Shown: positions 1-7,807 of the stretch, piece by piece
How positions within the stretch are numbered: the first letter of the stretch is position 1
Layout of the letters: each line of letters starts with the position of its first letter
IMG/VR virus record: IMGVR_UViG_3300018424_000352
Coordinates: 1-20,151 of that record
Length of the DNA: 20,151 nucleotides
Source: a virus
Direction: 5' to 3' (one strand)
Notes under the pieces: model-generated
Told to the model about the DNA's origin: nothing
Database searches by the model: none
What the model saw: the letters and a program-made list of their open reading frames with translations, nothing else
Program-made: the position numbers and the translations under genes

Positions 1-1236
1 TAACTCATAGTTTACAACATAGTCAGGAGCGCCAGTGCTGCTATGCTTCAGTTTCTTTAGCGAAGAGATAACACCAGTGTTAAAGTTAATAAGTGCCGCA
101 TAATATGTGTATCTAGTTCCGCCACCAACACCACCTTGAGCACTAATGAATGATGTAGAGTTGTCAATTGTTCCTGCCCAAGTGCTATACGTGGTAGTTC
201 CTGCAGAATCTTTATCATATTGAGCGATATCTTTGGTATTAATACCAAAGATTTTAATGTCCTGTCCAGGTAAGAAAGTTCTTGCGTCAGAAAGAGTTAC
301 AGTTAATCTTCCACCAGTTCCAGTCCCTCTGGATACAATATCATATAAAGTTCCATCTCCAGAAACATTGAATGATGCCAGGTTGTTAAGATCACCACTG
401 TTGAGAGTAAAGTATTCAAATCCATTACCAGTTGCATTAACTCGTAACAACTGTTCTGGGAATCCAAGTTGACTTAATCCAGTACCACCTTTTTGTGGAG
501 TGATAATTGGAAGATCTGCTGCTTGAATATTATTATATCCATTTGCTCTGATTGGACCATCGATGTCCAATGTTGTAGTTGGAGCATCATTGTTTATACC
601 AACCTTAATGGTGCCATTGTCATTCTTAACTGTAATACCATCACTATCACCAACAACTACATTTAAGTTAGGTGTAGTTCCACCGACTAAGAAGGTATTG
701 TCAGTTGTTCTAAATCTTAGGATATCATCATATTCTGTAGCGGCATTAATTTTAATTACTCTGTTAGTAAATTTAACGCCCTCAGTAGGAGAAAATCCAA
801 CTTGATGAGCACCACCTACAGTAATATCTAAAGATTCTGGAGTATCTACTCTGTATAAACCAGTGGTTCCAGTTGGATTGAAGTATAATGAAGGATTAGC
901 AGTGGTTCCATCCGAAACCTGAACATATGGAGAATCTAATTTATGAGTTCCTCCAATTGTAATATCACCATCCGAAACGGAAACATTACCAGTTAAAATA
1001 CTAAGGATCGTTGATGTATTATTCTGACCCTGAAGAGTAATAGATCCATCATTTGCAGGATTAGCATTAAAGTATGCCGTTCCTGCAGGACCAGATTTAA
1101 TAACTACATTGGATTGAAATGTAATTGATTGAGTGGCGGTATCTGACTGGTTAGAATCAAGATATGCCTTATCAAACTTTCCCTCCTGAATTGTAGCATC
1201 CTTAATAACATTGGATGTAATTCTAGTTAGTGCCAT
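1..1236 (-). CDS. Large tail-fibre-like virion protein, partial (C-terminus outside window)
   Basis: An open frame of 412 codons starts at the ATG at 1236 and runs off the left edge without a stop, so only the N-terminal part is visible. It begins MALTRITSNVIKDATIQEG, an opening like that of the neighbouring 1682-aa protein. The visible part is rich in Gly, Thr, Asn and Asp, has short beta-strand patterns and no hydrophobic membrane segment. Around residues 250-260 it contains QKGGTGLSQLG, a GGTG-type motif common in phage side-fibre and collar proteins. By composition and position it is probably a fibre or baseplate-periphery protein; its receptor is unknown. A late-type promoter lies just upstream, overlapping the stop of the previous gene, which suggests its own late transcript. 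Confidence is high that it is a gene, moderate for the fibre role. Confidence 0.8.
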   Translation of the reverse strand, partial: MALTRITSNVIKDATIQEGKFDKAYLDSNQSDTATQSITFQSNVVIKSGPAGTAYFNANPANDGSITLQGQNNTSTILSILTGNVSVSDGDITIGGTHKLDSPYVQVSDGTTANPSLYFNPTGTTGLYRVDTPESLDITVGGAHQVGFSPTEGVKFTNRVIKINAATEYDDILRFRTTDNTFLVGGTTPNLNVVVGDSDGITVKNDNGTIKVGINNDAPTTTLDIDGPIRANGYNNIQAADLPIITPQKGGTGLSQLGFPEQLLRVNATGNGFEYFTLNSGDLNNLASFNVSGDGTLYDIVSRGTGTGGRLTVTLSDARTFLPGQDIKIFGINTKDIAQYDKDSAGTTTYSTWAGTIDNSTSFISAQGGVGGGTRYTYYAALINFNTGVISSLKKLKHSSTGAPDYVVNYEL

Positions 1237-1259
1237 TTCGTGATATTTTCCCTATGATT

Positions 1260-1267
1260 TATTTATT
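1260..1267 (-). promoter_or_regulatory. Putative T4-type late promoter (AATAAATA)
   Basis: On the minus strand the sequence reads AATAAATAAATC about 23 nt before the ATG at 1236. It differs by one base from the TATAAATAAATC found before two other leftward genes at 6355 and 19132. T4 late promoters (gp55 sigma with gp33/gp45) have the core TATAAATA. This copy partly overlaps the final codons and stop region of the upstream gene. Confidence 0.5.
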
Positions 1268-4200
1268 TTAATTGGCAAGACAACGAATATCAATTCTAGT
1301 GTCTGTAGATAATGTACTCTTGAAGTATAATCTTGTGCCATCAAAATAGTAATCAATGTATGGTGCTTGTAAGACACCATTAATAAACACTACAAGAGAA
1401 TTAGTATTAAAGTTATCAAGGTCAGATCCAGTACCCCATAATGCAAATCCTTGAAGGTCAGTGTTTGTTCTAAATCCATAAGATTCAGTTCTCTGACCAG
1501 TTACAGTTGCTCCACTGTAAACATCGAACGTAGCACTAACTGCAGGAGAAACAACCTCAATAGCAACTTCTCTGTTTGCGTTGTTGCTGCTTCCTTTCAC
1601 TGTTAAGTTATATGCAAATGCTCTCTGTGCAATGCCATACGATGATCCTTCTTTAATAAAGACATTACCATCTTTATCAACATTAAATACCGAAGTTCCT
1701 GTTGGATCAAGGAAATCAATATATTTACCAACGCCAATATTGTTAGTTAACTTAATCTCAATTGGTTTGTAATCAACGCCAACTGAAGACCAATCTTGTT
1801 CGATATACAATCTGGTCTCTTTAGATCCACTATTTGAAACAATGGAATCAGTTGCAGAATTACCAATGTCAAGATGACCACCAATTCTCTGTCTGGTTGT
1901 TACATCCAGATCATAATTTACGTTAACAGATGTTTGACTAAAAATATCAACGAGATCATTACCAACATTTAAGACATAGTTATTAGAGTTATCCTTGTAT
2001 GCATGAACTTTTTCAGTTCCAATTAATCCAAAGGTTCTCCATTCTTGCTGGTCAGTATATACCCAACCAGTATTTCCACCTTCAACTGGGTTTACATTAA
2101 AAGTATAATCACCAACATTGCCAAGAGCAGGTGCCTGATCATTTGCCAGAAGTTTTGATAATTGACCAGATGGATTTCTTAATTGAACATTACTGAAAAG
2201 ATTATCACCTTCTGCAGTAAGAGTATTTAAGAAGTTGATTGGGGATTGGAATGAAGATGCGATTCTATTTCCAGTACCACCAAGAACAGTAATGCCATCC
2301 CTAACTGTAAGAGTTTGAAGTTCAGTAATTTCATTCTCCTGAGTTTTACCAGTAACAGCGTTAATAACGGTGTTACCAATATAAAGATCACCATTAGAGT
2401 TTAAACCAGAGTAGAATGCAATACCACCTTGCTCTTTAAGTGATTGAGAATACTTCTGCTCTTCCCTAGAAAGAACTTTGGTTTGTTTGATGGGGAAACC
2501 AGTAGAGTAGTTACCAGGACCGAAACCAACATATTCAAATGTGTGGTTACCAGATCTAATAGTAGATGGTCTACGGAGTTCTACTTTGATTACATCTCCA
2601 GGTCTAGTTGGATTAAGGTCGATCTTTCTAATTTCACCATCCCCAATTCCATCTGTAAGTTCAACTTCTACTGTTTGATGAGTTCCATCTAAATTATTTA
2701 AGTTACGTTCATGGTAAATTCTAGTTGATGAAGTTTCTTTACCTTCCCATCTCCACTCAATCTCATTATTAAGATATTCATCGAGGAAATGTCCAATAGA
2801 TTCTTTAGTAATGCTGTTAGAAATATCTAAAGGATCATTAGGACTAGAAGATAATCCACTGGTTGTCTTAACGTTACCAATCAGGACTGGATCAGCAATA
2901 CTCTTAGCAACGACTGGATCGCTAACAATATTATCAACATCAATTTCTGGATATAAGTGATCAGTATTTTGACTGAACTTAAATGTATTTCCAGGAAGGA
3001 CTGCTTGCGATACTGGAACCGATCCTTTGAGAACCGTCAGATAATATACCCCTTCAACTTCTACAGAACTTGCTTCATCATAAGAATAAGGAACAATTTC
3101 TTCTACATCATAAATGTAGTATACATCATTATATTGATGACCAGATACTCTAGAATAAGTAGCACTAGGTTCGGTTCTGGTTACACTAGTAAGATTACCT
3201 GGAGAAGCATCAGTACCTACAGCAACCCTGACAATATCAAGTAACGTATATGCAGCGTCTCTAACATTAGTACATCCACCAGGAACAACAATCAACTGCT
3301 CTTCGTTAGAAATTGTAACTTGAGTTCTATCAAGGTTAATAATAGAACCAGTTACAGTAGTGTTGTTGATGACACTCTCAACCATTGGTTTGAGATATGT
3401 TTCAATCATCGTATTAGTTTCAGTTCTCTCTGAATTAGGGAGATTGCTGGTTCCACTTACATAATATGCAGCAGCATCATATACTTCATCATTTCCACCG
3501 TATCTTGTATTATATGCAACTGCCTCAATAATATTAATCAAGTCATCAATACATCTCTGATCTCCACCTGTAATTGAGAATGAAGGATTGGCATTCTTAA
3601 ATCTTGCTACTGTCTCCTCTGCAAGGAAATATTTGTTAAGAAGAAGTAAATTAGCACCATCAGTGAATCTATCTCCTACACCAGAAATATCATCTCCCTT
3701 CTTAACTTGAAGTACATAACCAGATTGTGGGAATGATGGACTATTGAGTCCCTCACGTCTTGCTACATAACGCAATCTATAAAGTTTATCGTCTTGAATT
3801 CTTTCATCAACGATTCTTTTAACGTATGTACTTGGAGTGGTGGTAATTCCAGCTGGTCCATATTTGGTAGTATTGCTAGTTAAGATACCATAAATGTCAT
3901 TATTCAGTGCAGATACACTCACATACCAATTATTCTCAGCAAAATCAAATCCAAATACGTTTCCGTTTTGTGCTTTTTGAATTTTAGCAGAATACTCTTG
4001 AGTTACAGTTTGGGCACTTGCATAAAGAGGAACAAAAACTTTATCCTCAGCAGGTGATCCATCTTTGTTCAGTTGCCTTTGTCCAACTCTATATGCACCT
4101 GCAGTGGATGCTAATGTTCCACCAACGGTAAAATCAAGAGGCAACCCGTTACCAGTAGAAGGAATAATAACCTGCTGTCCAGGTTGTAATGTTCCAATAT

Positions 4201-6316
4201 CATTATTGACAAATCCAGTAATTGCTGTCACAGCACCATTTTGTACTGTAACATTAATATTAATGCCTTGACCAGCATATTCTTCAGGAACAGTTAACTG
4301 AGTTCCCGAAAAATCAGTTCCGCCTGAATTAATAGTTGCCAGTTCATCTCTATCCTTCAGATACAGTTTAGTATTGTCTCCTTGAGTAAGTACAACATCT
4401 AAACTTTCCCAATAGATACTGGTTTCACCAGATTCAATAGAACGTGGTGGAATAATGTGAGTAATTTCACCTAAAGAATCTTTAACGAATGATCTATCAC
4501 TAAATCCAATAGATCTAATGGCATTTGCACCAAAGTTAGAGTTAGAGTTGGTGATAGACATATCACCACCATCTTCAGCAATAAAGTGGTCAGCAAAACC
4601 AACTGCGAAAACAGATACCGCCTGAATTACCGCACGATTAGATGCTTTAACGTGATAACTTCTTTGAAGTGGAGAATATACTGCATTGATATCAGTATGA
4701 TAAGCTGTTCCAGGTACGTTTTGATATATTCCAGCGCCAGAATCATATTTAACAAAAGCAGAGTCATCTTTCTGCAGAGAGATACCAGTATATTGAGCAA
4801 CAACCATGGATTTGAATCCAGTAGCACGCGATCCATCTGCGTGCATACCACAGATTCCATAAGTTGAACGAAGAGATACGTTAAAGATATATGGTGATGC
4901 AGATTCTACAGTATCAATTTCTACATTAACCTGTGCTGTAGGATTAGTATATTCAACCTGAACTCCATCTGTGTTTGGATCCAGATCAAGGGCACTCTCA
5001 AGTGCATTAAGGTCAGTTTCATCAGTTGCTGAAAGTACAAAGGTAAATTCACTTCTACTATTGACTGAAGATACTTTCTTTTCACCAACATAATATGAAT
5101 TTCTGCTGCCGCTTACAACAGTTCCTTCAATACTAACAAAGTTACCAGCAGTAAGATTTAACTCTTGAGTAAGGGTGACAGTAATAACGTTTCTATTTCT
5201 ACTTACTTTCTGTACAGCAACAGGATCAGCAAGAGCACCTACAATTCGGTTTTCTTGAATCTTAGGTTCAATCTTCTGTGGAAGGATGATAGAGATTGCA
5301 TCTGATACCTTTCTGTAGAAGTTGTACAGATCATGTAAAGATGCATATTCAAATACAGTCAGTTTGGTATGAGAAAACTGTGGTGGAACAATATCACCAG
5401 AGGTCCACTCTTTTGGTTCTACTGCACCACCACTATAAACTCCGCTTTCTACACCATCAAAAATACTAAACTGCCAGAAGTAACATCCACCAGTAATACG
5501 GAAGACAGCAGTTCTGCTGTTGTCATCCTCATATGGAAGATTTACTGTAACACCAGATCCGCTGTCGTTTACTCCATATGCGTGTGGTTTAGATAATGTA
5601 GCAATAATATCACCAGTAGAACTATCCAGTTGAATACTGGTAATGGTAGTAGCTGCCTGAATCTTTGTTACGCCATTATCAACTACAGCATTTTCAAATA
5701 CAGAACTTGCTACAAGGTCTCTAATATCTCCAGCATCACCACCTGTTACAGAAGTAATGGTAAGTTGATTTGGTGTTGATGAATCTGCATTATATCCAAT
5801 CGTAAGTTCAGATGCTGCAGAATTTTGACCACCAGCAGGAACATACTTAGGTCTAATCTTGGTCTTTCTAAGATCTAGACCAATGATAGAAGTACCTCTA
5901 GGGATGATCAGTCCACCTCTATGAGAGTTTGTTACCTTATAAAGATCAGCATACTGCTTTGTAGTATCACTCCATCCATAATCACCTGCTTGAGGAGTTG
6001 CTTGAAAAGCAGATAATGTTGCAGCATAACCTGCACCAGATTGAACGTATGGGTATACGCCAGGACGGTTATCTACAATGTGATCCCCAGGATACAGTAA
6101 AATTGTAAACTGATCGAACTTATCATCAGCACTGCCAGCACTAACATACGAATATCTTGCTACTTCAAGAACAGCACGGGCAATTGTTTTGAATGGTCTC
6201 AGTGGAGAGTTACCTTTATTATCAATAGCATCGGTTGCATCAAAATCATCTGGATTAACGTAGATGATTCTTCCTTCAACAGATGAAATGATGTTCTGAA
6301 GACGTGTTAATGCCAT
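1268..6316 (-). CDS. Giant virion structural / tail-fibre-like protein (1682 aa)
   Basis: This is the largest gene in the window. The ATG at 6316 has AGGA eight bases upstream and a TATAAATA late promoter about 40 nt before it. The first 100 residues (MALTRLQNI, then NPDDFDATDAIDNKGN and LLYPGDHIVDNRPG) resemble the opening of large cyanophage virion proteins and suggest a right-handed beta-helix or pectate-lyase-like N-terminal region; this fold is inferred from pattern. The body is a long beta-rich, Asn/Gly/Thr/Ser-rich chain. The last about 60 residues contain VVFINGVLQAPYIDYYFDG, a 'FINGVLQ..DY' ending seen in other cyanophage fibre-like proteins. No enzyme signature or membrane segment was recognised. 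It is likely a baseplate-attached fibre or tail-peripheral protein, but could be a neck or whisker protein. The downstream partial gene is probably a second fibre component. Confidence 0.85.
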   Translation of the reverse strand: MALTRLQNIISSVEGRIIYVNPDDFDATDAIDNKGNSPLRPFKTIARAVLEVARYSYVSAGSADDKFDQFTILLYPGDHIVDNRPGVYPYVQSGAGYAATLSAFQATPQAGDYGWSDTTKQYADLYKVTNSHRGGLIIPRGTSIIGLDLRKTKIRPKYVPAGGQNSAASELTIGYNADSSTPNQLTITSVTGGDAGDIRDLVASSVFENAVVDNGVTKIQAATTITSIQLDSSTGDIIATLSKPHAYGVNDSGSGVTVNLPYEDDNSRTAVFRITGGCYFWQFSIFDGVESGVYSGGAVEPKEWTSGDIVPPQFSHTKLTVFEYASLHDLYNFYRKVSDAISIILPQKIEPKIQENRIVGALADPVAVQKVSRNRNVITVTLTQELNLTAGNFVSIEGTVVSGSRNSYYVGEKKVSSVNSRSEFTFVLSATDETDLNALESALDLDPNTDGVQVEYTNPTAQVNVEIDTVESASPYIFNVSLRSTYGICGMHADGSRATGFKSMVVAQYTGISLQKDDSAFVKYDSGAGIYQNVPGTAYHTDINAVYSPLQRSYHVKASNRAVIQAVSVFAVGFADHFIAEDGGDMSITNSNSNFGANAIRSIGFSDRSFVKDSLGEITHIIPPRSIESGETSIYWESLDVVLTQGDNTKLYLKDRDELATINSGGTDFSGTQLTVPEEYAGQGININVTVQNGAVTAITGFVNNDIGTLQPGQQVIIPSTGNGLPLDFTVGGTLASTAGAYRVGQRQLNKDGSPAEDKVFVPLYASAQTVTQEYSAKIQKAQNGNVFGFDFAENNWYVSVSALNNDIYGILTSNTTKYGPAGITTTPSTYVKRIVDERIQDDKLYRLRYVARREGLNSPSFPQSGYVLQVKKGDDISGVGDRFTDGANLLLLNKYFLAEETVARFKNANPSFSITGGDQRCIDDLINIIEAVAYNTRYGGNDEVYDAAAYYVSGTSNLPNSERTETNTMIETYLKPMVESVINNTTVTGSIINLDRTQVTISNEEQLIVVPGGCTNVRDAAYTLLDIVRVAVGTDASPGNLTSVTRTEPSATYSRVSGHQYNDVYYIYDVEEIVPYSYDEASSVEVEGVYYLTVLKGSVPVSQAVLPGNTFKFSQNTDHLYPEIDVDNIVSDPVVAKSIADPVLIGNVKTTSGLSSSPNDPLDISNSITKESIGHFLDEYLNNEIEWRWEGKETSSTRIYHERNLNNLDGTHQTVEVELTDGIGDGEIRKIDLNPTRPGDVIKVELRRPSTIRSGNHTFEYVGFGPGNYSTGFPIKQTKVLSREEQKYSQSLKEQGGIAFYSGLNSNGDLYIGNTVINAVTGKTQENEITELQTLTVRDGITVLGGTGNRIASSFQSPINFLNTLTAEGDNLFSNVQLRNPSGQLSKLLANDQAPALGNVGDYTFNVNPVEGGNTGWVYTDQQEWRTFGLIGTEKVHAYKDNSNNYVLNVGNDLVDIFSQTSVNVNYDLDVTTRQRIGGHLDIGNSATDSIVSNSGSKETRLYIEQDWSSVGVDYKPIEIKLTNNIGVGKYIDFLDPTGTSVFNVDKDGNVFIKEGSSYGIAQRAFAYNLTVKGSSNNANREVAIEVVSPAVSATFDVYSGATVTGQRTESYGFRTNTDLQGFALWGTGSDLDNFNTNSLVVFINGVLQAPYIDYYFDGTRLYFKSTLSTDTRIDIRCLAN

Positions 6317-6354
6317 TAAATTATCCTGTTATGACACGATTTTATTCCTTGATT

Positions 6355-6362
6355 TATTTATA
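6355..6362 (-). promoter_or_regulatory. T4-type late promoter TATAAATA
   Basis: The minus strand reads TATAAATAAATC, an exact T4 late core, 38 nt before the ATG of the 1682-aa gene and just beyond the stop of the small 6367-6573 gene. It shares its first 12 bases exactly with the motif at 19132. Confidence 0.75.
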
Positions 6363-6366
6363 ATCA

Positions 6367-6573
6367 TCAAAAATCTGCTTTGGGTACATCAACCTCTGCC
6401 GCTGGTTTGACGACTTGCTTTCTTACTTTCTTCAGTTTTTTCAACTCAGATTTAATCAGTTGGTAAGCAGTTTCAGAGTCAAGTTTATTTCCCATTTCCA
6501 TGGCAATAATTACATCAATTCTTGTGCCAAAATGCATTAATGCTCTTTCAAAGCAATCTAAATCATCGTACAT
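6367..6573 (-). CDS. Small conserved-looking phage protein, unknown function (68 aa)
   Basis: The 68-aa product starts MYDDLDCFERALMHFG and is a mostly helical, charged protein: an N-terminal stretch of about 45 residues (FGTRIDVIIAMEMGNKLDSE) followed by a Lys-rich helix (SELKKLKKVRKQ) and a short Ala/Pro/Val tail. Its ATG lies inside the end of the Phd-like gene (11-nt overlap), so the two are probably translationally coupled. I recognise no domain. The linkage to a Phd-like antitoxin invites a toxin reading, but nothing in the sequence (no PIN acidic residues, no RelE-type or Doc/Fic motif) supports it. It ends just before a late promoter, so it is the last gene of the accessory island. 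Confidence 0.65.
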   Translation of the reverse strand: MYDDLDCFERALMHFGTRIDVIIAMEMGNKLDSETAYQLIKSELKKLKKVRKQVVKPAAEVDVPKADF

Positions 6574-6730
6574 TTTCTTTAATAGTATTTACACTATCTA
6601 TGTAAGTATTGTAGGGAACCATCATTGCAGTGTTTGTTCCATTGGTTATACCAATAATTTCCCCATTCTCAACACGGGAGATAAGAGTATCCCAGTTTTG
6701 TTGCCAGTGCTCTACAGTGTAAATTTCCAT
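6563..6730 (-). CDS. Phd/YefM-like small protein (orphan antitoxin-like)
   Basis: A 55-aa frame starts at the ATG at 6730, 17 nt after the 3' end of tRNA-Asn. The protein begins MEIYTVEHWQQNWDTLISRV and continues with VENGEIIGITNGTNTAMMVPY. This matches the layout of Phd/YefM antitoxin N-terminal domains: a short strand, a helix, then 'V..GE.i.IT..g...A.MVPY'. Known members bind their own operator as dimers and neutralise a partner toxin through a C-terminal tail. Here the C-terminus after VPY is only about 15 residues (NTYIDSVNTIKENVR), so a toxin-binding tail would be very short. The overlapping downstream gene does not look like a Doc, RelE or YoeB toxin. A lone DNA-binding regulator, or a phage antitoxin acting against a host toxin, is possible; both are inference. 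Confidence 0.7.
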   Translation of the reverse strand: MEIYTVEHWQQNWDTLISRVENGEIIGITNGTNTAMMVPYNTYIDSVNTIKENVR

Positions 6731-6746
6731 GATGATAAAGTATAAA

Positions 6747-6818
6747 CTCCTCCGCCTGGATTCGAACCAGGGACCAATCGATTAACAGTCGATAGCTCTA
6801 CCGCTGAGCTACAGAGGA
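6747..6818 (-). tRNA. tRNA-Asn (GTT)
   Basis: The minus strand folds into a complete 72-nt cloverleaf. The acceptor stem TCCTCTG/CGGAGGA has one G-T pair, there is a standard D arm (GCTCAGCGGTAGAGC), an anticodon loop CTGTTAA giving GTT, and a T arm with GGTTCGAATCC. The discriminator is G and CCA is not encoded. It sits 17 nt before the Phd-like gene. Confidence 0.95.
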
Positions 6819-6866
6819 ATGAAGGGTAGCAGCATTCTGGTTTATCTTTCCAGCGCGAACCACCCA

Positions 6867-6939
6867 TGGAGAATAGGGGAGTCGAACCCCTTACCTCCTG
6901 CGTGCAAAGCAGGCGCTCTACCAAATGAGCTAATTCCCC
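6867..6939 (-). tRNA. tRNA-Ala (TGC)
   Basis: A 73-nt cloverleaf on the minus strand: acceptor stem GGGGAAT/ATTCTCC with one G-T pair, D arm AGCTCATTTGGTAGAGC, anticodon loop TTTGCAC giving TGC, T arm GGGGTTCGACTCCCC, discriminator A. CCA is not encoded; the following bases are TGG. A small hairpin (CTGG/CCAG) lies in the 48-nt spacer before tRNA-Asn and may mark processing. Confidence 0.95.
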
Positions 6940-6941
6940 AG

Positions 6942-7150
6942 TGACCCCTCTGTTTGAGCATCATCTGGTGTCCCAGGATAGGCTTGAGGGGTGTTAGTGA
7001 TGGGACAAGCGTGATATACCTCATAAGGATATAACAGAGGCTTGCCCTCGTTTGGGAAGTGTTAGAGGACTTCCCAGCAGGGGTGATCAAATCCCTGACC
7101 TAGAGAAACCCCTAGGATTTAGTTGGCGTCTTTCTAGGCTATCTGCCTAG
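6942..7150 (-). ncRNA. Candidate structured RNA between tRNA-Ala and tRNA-Thr
   Basis: About 220 nt separate tRNA-Thr from tRNA-Ala and no credible gene fits. Instead the stretch is packed with inverted repeats: 7134-7150 (6-bp stem, 5-nt loop), 7099-7116 (5 bp), 7053-7076 (8-bp perfect stem TGGGAAGT/ACTTCCCA, 8-nt loop), 7002-7047 (8 bp with one bulge, enclosing an ATAT/CCT hairpin at 7014-7032), and 6944-6992 (7-bp ACCCCTC/GAGGGGT stem enclosing a 4-bp hairpin at 6965-6976). Transcribed with the tRNAs from the minus strand, it would be a multi-hairpin RNA released by tRNA processing at both ends. T4 carries two stable RNAs of unknown function (RNA C and RNA D) in its tRNA cluster, a useful parallel. 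It could instead be remnants of decayed tRNAs; no intact cloverleaf or T-loop was found. Confidence 0.5.
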
Positions 7151-7160
7151 CGACTACCAA

Positions 7161-7234
7161 AGCCACATGTCGGACTTGAACCGACGACCTACGGTTTACA
7201 AAACCGTTGCTCTATCCAGCTGAGCTAAAGTGGC
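7161..7234 (-). tRNA. tRNA-Thr (TGT)
   Basis: A 74-nt cloverleaf on the minus strand. Acceptor GCCACTT/ATGTGGC has one T-T mismatch at position 6. The D arm is AGCTCAGCTGGATAGAGC, the anticodon stem ACGGT/ACCGT carries loop TTTGTAA giving TGT, and the T arm is GTCGGTTCAAGTCCGAC. The discriminator is T and CCA is not encoded. Its first 10 nt overlap the end of the 65-aa gene upstream. Confidence 0.93.
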
Positions 7235-7422
7235 GATTGTTTTTCTTGTTTGCAAAGTTGGAAGTACATCTTATAATACCTTTTTTTCATAAGGTCGATG
7301 ACTTCCATTTCTTCTTGGAAACCCATATATTTGAGAAGTTGGTATGACCCCTCAAGTTCACTTAACAATCTTAAGACATTGATAGATGTTACTTCAAGTC
7401 CACCAAAGGTGTATTTGCTCAT
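7225..7422 (-). CDS. Small hypothetical protein (65 aa), overlapping tRNA-Thr
   Basis: The 65-aa product begins MSKYTFGGLEVTSINVLRLL and ends in a helical basic stretch (MKKRYYKMYFQLCKQEKQ). Its ATG shares the ATGA junction with the stop of the upstream 87-aa gene, typical of coupled phage genes, and its stop codon lies inside the 5' end of tRNA-Thr. Consequently mRNA translation and tRNA maturation by RNase P cannot both use the same transcript intact. No domain was recognised and no membrane segment is seen. The overlap with the upstream gene and plausible amino-acid composition are the reasons for calling it a gene. Confidence 0.6.
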   Translation of the reverse strand: MSKYTFGGLEVTSINVLRLLSELEGSYQLLKYMGFQEEMEVIDLMKKRYYKMYFQLCKQEKQSPL

Positions 7423-7682
7423 GGGGGTAATTCAGAATACTTGTCAAGTTCAACTGGGAAAAGAAGAGGATGCAACTCTTCCATTATAAGGTACTCACTG
7501 TTTCGTGTCAACTCTTCAATTGTAAGGACTGGTTCGTTAGCGGCAATTGCCTGAACCATTGGGTCCATGAGTTCTTCATCACTAATGTCATCATAAACGA
7601 ACTCAAGAGAATTTATACTGTAGACAAGTACAATCCCAACAGTATCTACGAATCTGTATTCTGATCGTACTTGGTACTCCAT
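7419..7682 (-). CDS. Small acidic hypothetical protein (87 aa)
   Basis: Starts at the ATG at 7682 with AGAGG five bases upstream, 13 nt after the end of tRNA-Leu. The protein is acidic (DDISDEELMDPMVQAIAANE, then TIEELTRNSEYLIMEELHP) with an N-terminal beta-like segment (YRFVDTVGIVLVYSINSLEF). No known family was recognised. It overlaps the following gene by 4 nt. It belongs to the group of short genes interspersed with the tRNAs, which in T4-type phages are often early or accessory genes. Confidence 0.65.
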   Translation of the reverse strand: MEYQVRSEYRFVDTVGIVLVYSINSLEFVYDDISDEELMDPMVQAIAANEPVLTIEELTRNSEYLIMEELHPLLFPVELDKYSELPP

Positions 7683-7695
7683 ATAAACCTCTAAG

Positions 7696-7780
7696 TAGGA
7701 ACGGGGGGACTTGAACCCCCACGGTATATATTACCAGCGGATTTTAAGTCCGATGCGTCTACCAATTCCGCCACATTCCC
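7696..7780 (-). tRNA. tRNA-Leu (TAA), class II
   Basis: An 85-nt class II tRNA on the minus strand: acceptor GGGAATG/CGTTCCT with a terminal G-T pair, D arm GGCGGAATTGGTAGACGC, anticodon loop CTTAAAA giving TAA, a variable arm with a GGTA/TACC stem, and T arm GGGGGTTCAAGTCCCCC. The discriminator is A and CCA is not encoded. The anticodon loop is uninterrupted, so there is no group I intron of the kind found in many cyanobacterial tRNA-Leu(UAA) genes. Confidence 0.95.
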
Positions 7781-7802
7781 AGAAAAGTCGGCAATGCCGA
7801 CT
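7781..7802 (-). terminator. Hairpin with T-run directly before tRNA-Leu (terminator or processing element)
   Basis: On the minus strand a perfect 7-bp stem AGTCGGC/GCCGACT with a 3-nt loop is followed by TTTCT. It lies 5 nt after the stop of the 58-aa gene and ends directly at the 5' end of tRNA-Leu. The form fits a short Rho-independent terminator with a weak U-tract. As the tRNA starts immediately after, it may instead act as a partial terminator or shield the tRNA 5' leader for processing. Confidence 0.6.
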
Positions 7803-7807
7803 GGAGG

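Noticed and set aside
6641-6655. Perfect inverted repeat ATTGGT-N3-ACCAAT
   Set aside because: It looks like an operator, but it lies inside the Phd-like gene and a short palindrome of this size can occur by chance; no second copy was found near a promoter.
6712-7090. Two minus-strand open frames running through tRNA-Asn and tRNA-Ala
   Set aside because: Both read through intact tRNA cloverleaves; the translated tRNA sequences explain the open frames.
7442-7447. A second TTGACA on the minus strand
   Set aside because: No -10-like box lies at a 16-18 bp distance; it falls inside the coding sequence of the 87-aa gene.
7696-7780. Possible group I intron in tRNA-Leu(UAA)
   Set aside because: Many cyanobacterial tRNA-Leu(UAA) genes have one, but this gene folds as a continuous 85-nt tRNA.
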